From NCBI GenBank assembly GCA_963794265.1, contig CAWCDJ010000001.1, forward strand, positions 248,001 to 312,000: DNA of 64,000 nucleotides. Reading direction: 5' to 3'. The notes beneath the pieces are model-generated. The model had not been told where the DNA came from. It did no database searches and saw nothing but the letters and a program-made list of their open reading frames with translations. Below are positions 60,473 to 64,000 of this stretch, in pieces; the stretch's first letter is position 1, and each line of letters begins with the position of its first letter. Source of the DNA: CAWCDJ01 sp963794265. GTDB taxonomy: Bacteria; Acidobacteriota; Terriglobia; Bryobacterales; Bryobacteraceae. A program made the translations under genes and the position numbers.

Positions 60473-61396
60473 ATGGCCATGAGGAATCGGATCCCCTCAC
60501 CGTCGGCCCGTCTGATTCTGGTCATGGCGGCGCTGGTCTGGGCGGCGCCGGTGGGGGCGCAGAACCTCGGCCACAAATTGATGGGTAGCCTCGGACTGCT
60601 GGCGGGTTCACAGCCGGATAGCGGTCTTTACATCCTCGATCAGTTTGCGTCCTACGGCTCAAACGATCTCTATGATAGGAATGGAAATCGGATTCCCGTA
60701 GGGCTCGACCTGGACGCGCTGGCAAACTTTGCCGGGTTCCAATTGACTTTCAAATTGCGGCCCTCGATGTACATGAACCTATCGGCAGCCGCCCCCTTCG
60801 CGCAGGTCTCTCTTCAAAGCGTACAGCCGCAGGCCAGCGTCGACACATTTGGACTGGGAGACGTCTATGTACAGCCAATAAAGATCGGCTGGAAGAGGAG
60901 CCGGATGGATATCGTGACGGGATATTCCTTCTACGCGCCAACAGGGCTCTACGCCCCGCGGGCAAGCGGCGGTGTCGGCCTCGGCCAATGGACTCACGAG
61001 TTTTCGTTCGGAAGTACGGTCTATTTCGACAGCGCCAAAACATGGAATATCTCAGCCATGGCGAGTTACGATCTGAACCAACGTAAGCAAGGCATCGATA
61101 TCACGCGCGGCGACACCCTCCAGATTCAGGGCGGCGCCGGCAAGAGGCTGCGAATTATCAACCTGGGAGTGGCTGCTTACGGCCTTTGGCAGGCACGCGA
61201 CGACCGCGGCGCGGATCTTCCCGCAGCTCTTCGAGGCGCCCGTGACGAGGACCTCGGGCTAGGTCCCGAAATAGACATCGCTCTCGCCCGGATTCGCAGC
61301 CGGGTTATCGTGCGCTACTGTCATGACGTGGTTGTCAAATCACGTCCTTCAGGGCAGATCCTGGTGATTGGACTGACGATCCTGGCGCGCCGTTAA
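60473..61396 (+). CDS. Outer-membrane transporter/MetA-pathway-like barrel protein
   Basis: 307 residues from the ATG at 60473 (another ATG at 60479). A signal peptide (LILVMAALVWAAPVGAQ) is followed by beta-strand-rich sequence: LDALANFAGFQLTFKLRPS, GLGDVYVQPIKIGW, DIVTGYSFYAPTGLY and WTHEFSFGSTVYFD. This is the pattern of the SphA/Phenol_MetA_deg family of outer-membrane barrels, often near genes for aromatic compound use. The ligand is unknown. Confidence 0.85.
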   Translation: MAMRNRIPSPSARLILVMAALVWAAPVGAQNLGHKLMGSLGLLAGSQPDSGLYILDQFASYGSNDLYDRNGNRIPVGLDLDALANFAGFQLTFKLRPSMYMNLSAAAPFAQVSLQSVQPQASVDTFGLGDVYVQPIKIGWKRSRMDIVTGYSFYAPTGLYAPRASGGVGLGQWTHEFSFGSTVYFDSAKTWNISAMASYDLNQRKQGIDITRGDTLQIQGGAGKRLRIINLGVAAYGLWQARDDRGADLPAALRGARDEDLGLGPEIDIALARIRSRVIVRYCHDVVVKSRPSGQILVIGLTILARR

Positions 61397-61485
61397 GACT
61401 AGCGGTGCAGTGCCCGGGGTCACCCGGGCCCGCTTGTGAACCCGCCGACCCGCGAGTAGCATAGAAATCGGATACCGGGTTCCGA

Positions 61486-63702
61486 ATGCCGCTTTCTGGC
61501 GCGACACCATCCTCGAAGTGCGACCGCCGTAGATTTGCGCGGCGCCCGGCGCGGGCGAAAACCGTCCTGGTGATGGTGCTTGCCGCAATCGCCGCCTCGG
61601 GGCAGGACGCCGCGCGGAATTCCCAGAGGAGTCCCGAGCCGGAGAAACCGCTCGTGCGCGTCAATGTGGACCTGGTGCAGATGGATGTGGTGGTCACTGA
61701 CACCAGAGGGAACCACATTACCGATCTGAAGCCTCAGGAGTTCGAAATCCTGGAGAACGGGAAACCGCAACGGATCACGAACTTCTCTTTCATACCCGGA
61801 CCGCGAGCCGTCCCCACCACCAACACCTCGGCGAACACCATGCCCTCGGACAACGCGGGCAAGGGTGCGCCGCCAGTGGCTCCCGCCCTGATCGCCGCCG
61901 GCGAGGCCACCCGGACGATCGCCGTCATAGTGGACGACCTTGGCATAGGGGAGCAGAGCTTGGCGGCCGTCCATGCGGCGCTCGAAAAGTTTGTCGGCCA
62001 GCAGGTTGGACCAGGCGATCTGGTGGCGATCGTTACCACCAGCGGCCGATTGGGCTCGCTGCAATGCCTCACTTCGGACAAACGGCTCCTGCGGGCGGCG
62101 GTGGCGAAGTTCCGATCGATCCCCAACCACAGGACGGTCGTCGGCGACGACGATTTCACATGCGTCTACTACAATGCGATGAACGCGGGAAGAAGAAACC
62201 CCGGTGCGCCCCTGGGCGAAGACGGGTATCTGGGGTGGGTGGCCGGGTATGGAAATCTGGATGCGTTGCAGGAACTCCAGAGCGACCAACGCTCGCTATA
62301 TTACGGCCTGCTCAGTCTCTCGGTATTTCGGCGCGTGGTGGATAGTCTGCGGGAGTTGCCCGGACGGCGATCGATCCTGCTGTTTTCGGAAGGCTTGCCG
62401 CTGGTGCGCGCCCAGGGTGCTGGGGAAACAAACTCGCAGCTCACGGATGGGTATGAGGCCTTCATCAACCACGCCAATCGTTCCGGTATCTCAGTCGATA
62501 CGATCGATCCGCGCGGGCTGATAGCGACCTTTGAAACGGCCGATGGCGCCGGCTGTCGCGATGCCAAAATGTCGGAATTGACCTTGACCCAGCAACAGCT
62601 TGCCGATCTGGCCCGGCGAACGGGCGGGATCTCCGTATATAACGACAACGACATTGCGGGGGCAATGGGGCGAGTTATGGACGATCAACTGGGCTACTAT
62701 CTGATCGCCTACAAGCCCACGCCACTGGCGAACGGTGGCCACGCGGACCCCGGATTCCGCAAGATTACGATCCGCGCGACCCGGCCGGCGCTGAAGCTCC
62801 GCTACCACAACAGCCTGTATGAGCAGGAGCCCGACCAGGCGTCGCGAGAGGGTGCCTCTAAAGGCGGAGAAGATCCTCTGGTCGCGGCGGTCGCATCGCC
62901 ATTTTCCATGCGGGCAGTTCGCGTCCGGCTCGCCTCGCGCTACTGGGACGGCGGTCCCGGCGTGGGTTCGGTTCTTGACACCTTGCTACAGATCGATGCG
63001 CGTGATCTGACCTTCTTGCCAGACGGCACAGGCCGCCGCAAAGCGAACTTCGACATTCTGGCGTTGATTTCCGGTTCGGCCACTAAGCCGCTGGATACGG
63101 TCGAGAAAAACTATACCATCTCCCTCACCGAAGCCGCCTGGCAGCGGGCGTTGCGCGAAGGATTGGTGCAAAAGCTCGAGATGCGCCTGAAACAGCCGGG
63201 CGCGTATCAGCTTCGGGGCGCCGTGCGCGACCGGGCCTCCGGGCGCCTGGGGTCCGCCAGCGACTTTATCGAGGTGCCGGACCTGACCCGCGGCAGGCTC
63301 GCTCTTTCGGGCATCGCACTGAGTAGCGAGCCCCGCAAAACCGGACACAACGCTGAGCCGCCTGCTGCGGAGAGCTTCGACAGACTGCGCTTTCGTGCAG
63401 GCGAAACGGTCCTCTACGCCTGTCAGATACTGAATGCCCATCCTGCGCCAGATGGTTCGGCCAACGTCGAAGTCCGCGCCAGCCTCTACTATGACGGGAA
63501 GTCGCTGGGAACGAGCGCTCCCATCAAAATCGATTTAGGGGGCCAGACCGGCGTAGAGCGTCTGGTGTTCAAGAACGATTTTCGCCTGGGCAAACAATTG
63601 GCGCGCGGCGATTACACCCTGCAACTCACCGTCATCGACAGGAATGCGGTCGATAAACGCGCCACCGCCACCCAGGCCACCGATTTCGAAATCGTCGAGT
63701 AG
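61486..63702 (+). CDS. VWFA-related exported protein (acidobacterial type, TIGR03436-like)
   Basis: 738 residues. A signal-like stretch (VLVMVLAAIAASGQ) is followed by VRVNVDLVQMDVVVTDTRGN and DLKPQEFEILENGKPQRITN, the signature opening of acidobacterial VWFA-related proteins. The VWA core is TIAVIVDDLGIGEQSL with RRSILLFSEGLPLV, and ends RTGGISVYNDNDIAGAM and GYYLIAYKP. The MIDAS motif is DDLGI rather than DxSxS, so metal binding is doubtful. The last 250 residues are beta-sandwich-like. Role unknown, probably in adhesion or envelope assembly. Confidence 0.92.
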   Translation: MPLSGATPSSKCDRRRFARRPARAKTVLVMVLAAIAASGQDAARNSQRSPEPEKPLVRVNVDLVQMDVVVTDTRGNHITDLKPQEFEILENGKPQRITNFSFIPGPRAVPTTNTSANTMPSDNAGKGAPPVAPALIAAGEATRTIAVIVDDLGIGEQSLAAVHAALEKFVGQQVGPGDLVAIVTTSGRLGSLQCLTSDKRLLRAAVAKFRSIPNHRTVVGDDDFTCVYYNAMNAGRRNPGAPLGEDGYLGWVAGYGNLDALQELQSDQRSLYYGLLSLSVFRRVVDSLRELPGRRSILLFSEGLPLVRAQGAGETNSQLTDGYEAFINHANRSGISVDTIDPRGLIATFETADGAGCRDAKMSELTLTQQQLADLARRTGGISVYNDNDIAGAMGRVMDDQLGYYLIAYKPTPLANGGHADPGFRKITIRATRPALKLRYHNSLYEQEPDQASREGASKGGEDPLVAAVASPFSMRAVRVRLASRYWDGGPGVGSVLDTLLQIDARDLTFLPDGTGRRKANFDILALISGSATKPLDTVEKNYTISLTEAAWQRALREGLVQKLEMRLKQPGAYQLRGAVRDRASGRLGSASDFIEVPDLTRGRLALSGIALSSEPRKTGHNAEPPAAESFDRLRFRAGETVLYACQILNAHPAPDGSANVEVRASLYYDGKSLGTSAPIKIDLGGQTGVERLVFKNDFRLGKQLARGDYTLQLTVIDRNAVDKRATATQATDFEIVE

Positions 63703-63721
63703 ATGGTCGCGAGGGGTAGTG

Positions 63722-63751
63722 TTGGCACCACCCCGCCGCGCCGTCTATAGT
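63722..63751 (+). promoter_or_regulatory. Promoter of the DUF6526 gene, apparently leaderless
   Basis: TTGGCA (63722-63727), 18 bases, TATAGT (63746-63751). Transcription should start about seven bases after the -10 box, which is the A of the ATG at 63758. No Shine-Dalgarno sequence is present, consistent with a leaderless mRNA. Confidence 0.6.
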
Positions 63752-63757
63752 AACCCT

Positions 63758-64000
63758 ATGGCCACGCAGAACTACGCCAATCACCGCCGGATCGTGCCGG
63801 CATTTCATTTTTTCCTGCTCGGCGTGCTGGGGCTGACGCTGATCGGCTCGTTCGTCAACCTGTATAAATCCCTGTGGGACCACCAGCGGCTCTACAGCGC
63901 CGCCCTGATCGTGGTGCTCACGGCCGCGATGCTGCTGACGACCTTCTTCTGCCGCATCTTCCCTCTCAAGGCCCAGGATCGCGCCATCCGGGCCGAAGAG
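63758..64000 (+). CDS. DUF6526 membrane protein (N-terminal part)
   Basis: 81 codons visible before the right edge. The reading begins MATQNYANHRRIVPAFHFFL, which I recognise as the opening of the DUF6526 family, with a first helix (FLLGVLGLTLIGSFVNL) and a second (ALIVVLTAAMLLTTFF) that ends CRIFPLKAQDRAIRAEE. An inner-membrane protein of unknown function, cut by the window end. Confidence 0.8.
   Translation, partial: MATQNYANHRRIVPAFHFFLLGVLGLTLIGSFVNLYKSLWDHQRLYSAALIVVLTAAMLLTTFFCRIFPLKAQDRAIRAEE

Noticed and set aside
1..64000. CRISPR array, tRNA, rRNA or replication origin
   Set aside because: No regularly spaced repeats, no tRNA-like cloverleaf in the gaps, no rRNA stretch and no DnaA-box cluster were seen by eye. 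A covariance-model scan would be decisive.

Overview
The window is GC-rich bacterial chromosome with dense genes and short gaps. Several features point to an acidobacterium of the Solibacter/Bryobacter type. There are two PadR regulator + ADOP (acidobacterial duplicated orphan permease) cassettes, a long VWFA-related protein of the acidobacterial type, a PEP-CTERM/CHRD protein, a DUF4159 protein, and many exported hydrolases with no obvious pathway. The genus is an inference from these families. No rRNA, tRNA or CRISPR array was seen.

Layout. 1-9.6 kb: tail of an exported hydrolase, a PLP decarboxylase, a three-gene minus-strand run (DUF3142-like lipoprotein, large secreted protein, Tam-type methyltransferase), a CHRD/PEP-CTERM protein, an exported phosphoesterase, an Rrf2 regulator with three cysteines, and a membrane acyltransferase. 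9.6-17.5 kb: TMTC-like membrane glycosyltransferase with TPRs, PadR+ADOP cassette 1, carboxylesterase, sialidase-like protein. 17.5-21.7 kb: arginine cluster argF-argG-argH-argR with an ARG-box operator ahead of argF. 21.8-25.8 kb: TPR protein plus MacB-like permease, then an ABC exporter with a clear promoter. 25.9-29.6 kb: SDR, ROK kinase, HAD phosphatase and APH-type kinase. 29.6-36.0 kb: tightly packed minus-strand operon with an M16 peptidase pair (one active, one without the zinc motif), a class A beta-lactamase, an amidohydrolase and an alpha/beta hydrolase. 36.0-42.3 kb: six overlapping genes joining a sugar ABC importer, a two-gene ABC-2 exporter and a secreted protein. 42.3-44.7 kb: histidine kinase, response regulator and cyclase-family hydrolase with 4-base overlaps. 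44.7-48.9 kb: exported sugar isomerase-like protein, DUF4159, DUF423, and an exported fusion of two LolA-like domains with an O-methyltransferase.

49-60 kb is the accessory part. It looks lower in GC in places and holds two TIGR00027-type methyltransferases, a MarR-MFS drug-efflux type operon containing two broken genes (an isochorismatase stump and a frameshifted GyrI-like gene), PadR+ADOP cassette 2 flanked by imperfect direct repeats, an IS3-family element with a large palindrome in its transposase tail, relics of a GxxExxY gene and of a carboxypeptidase-regulatory-domain protein, and an M48-like protein that has lost its HExxH motif. 60.4-64 kb returns to ordinary genes: an outer-membrane MetA-type protein, the VWFA-related protein, and the start of a DUF6526 membrane protein with an apparently leaderless promoter.

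Two families of dispersed repeats occur. One is a ~28-bp-arm palindrome, present at 39486-39550 inside the sugar-binding protein gene and again at 44693-44766. The other is a ~25-bp repeat, present at 1795-1817 and, in frame, inside the importer ATPase gene at 37028-37052.
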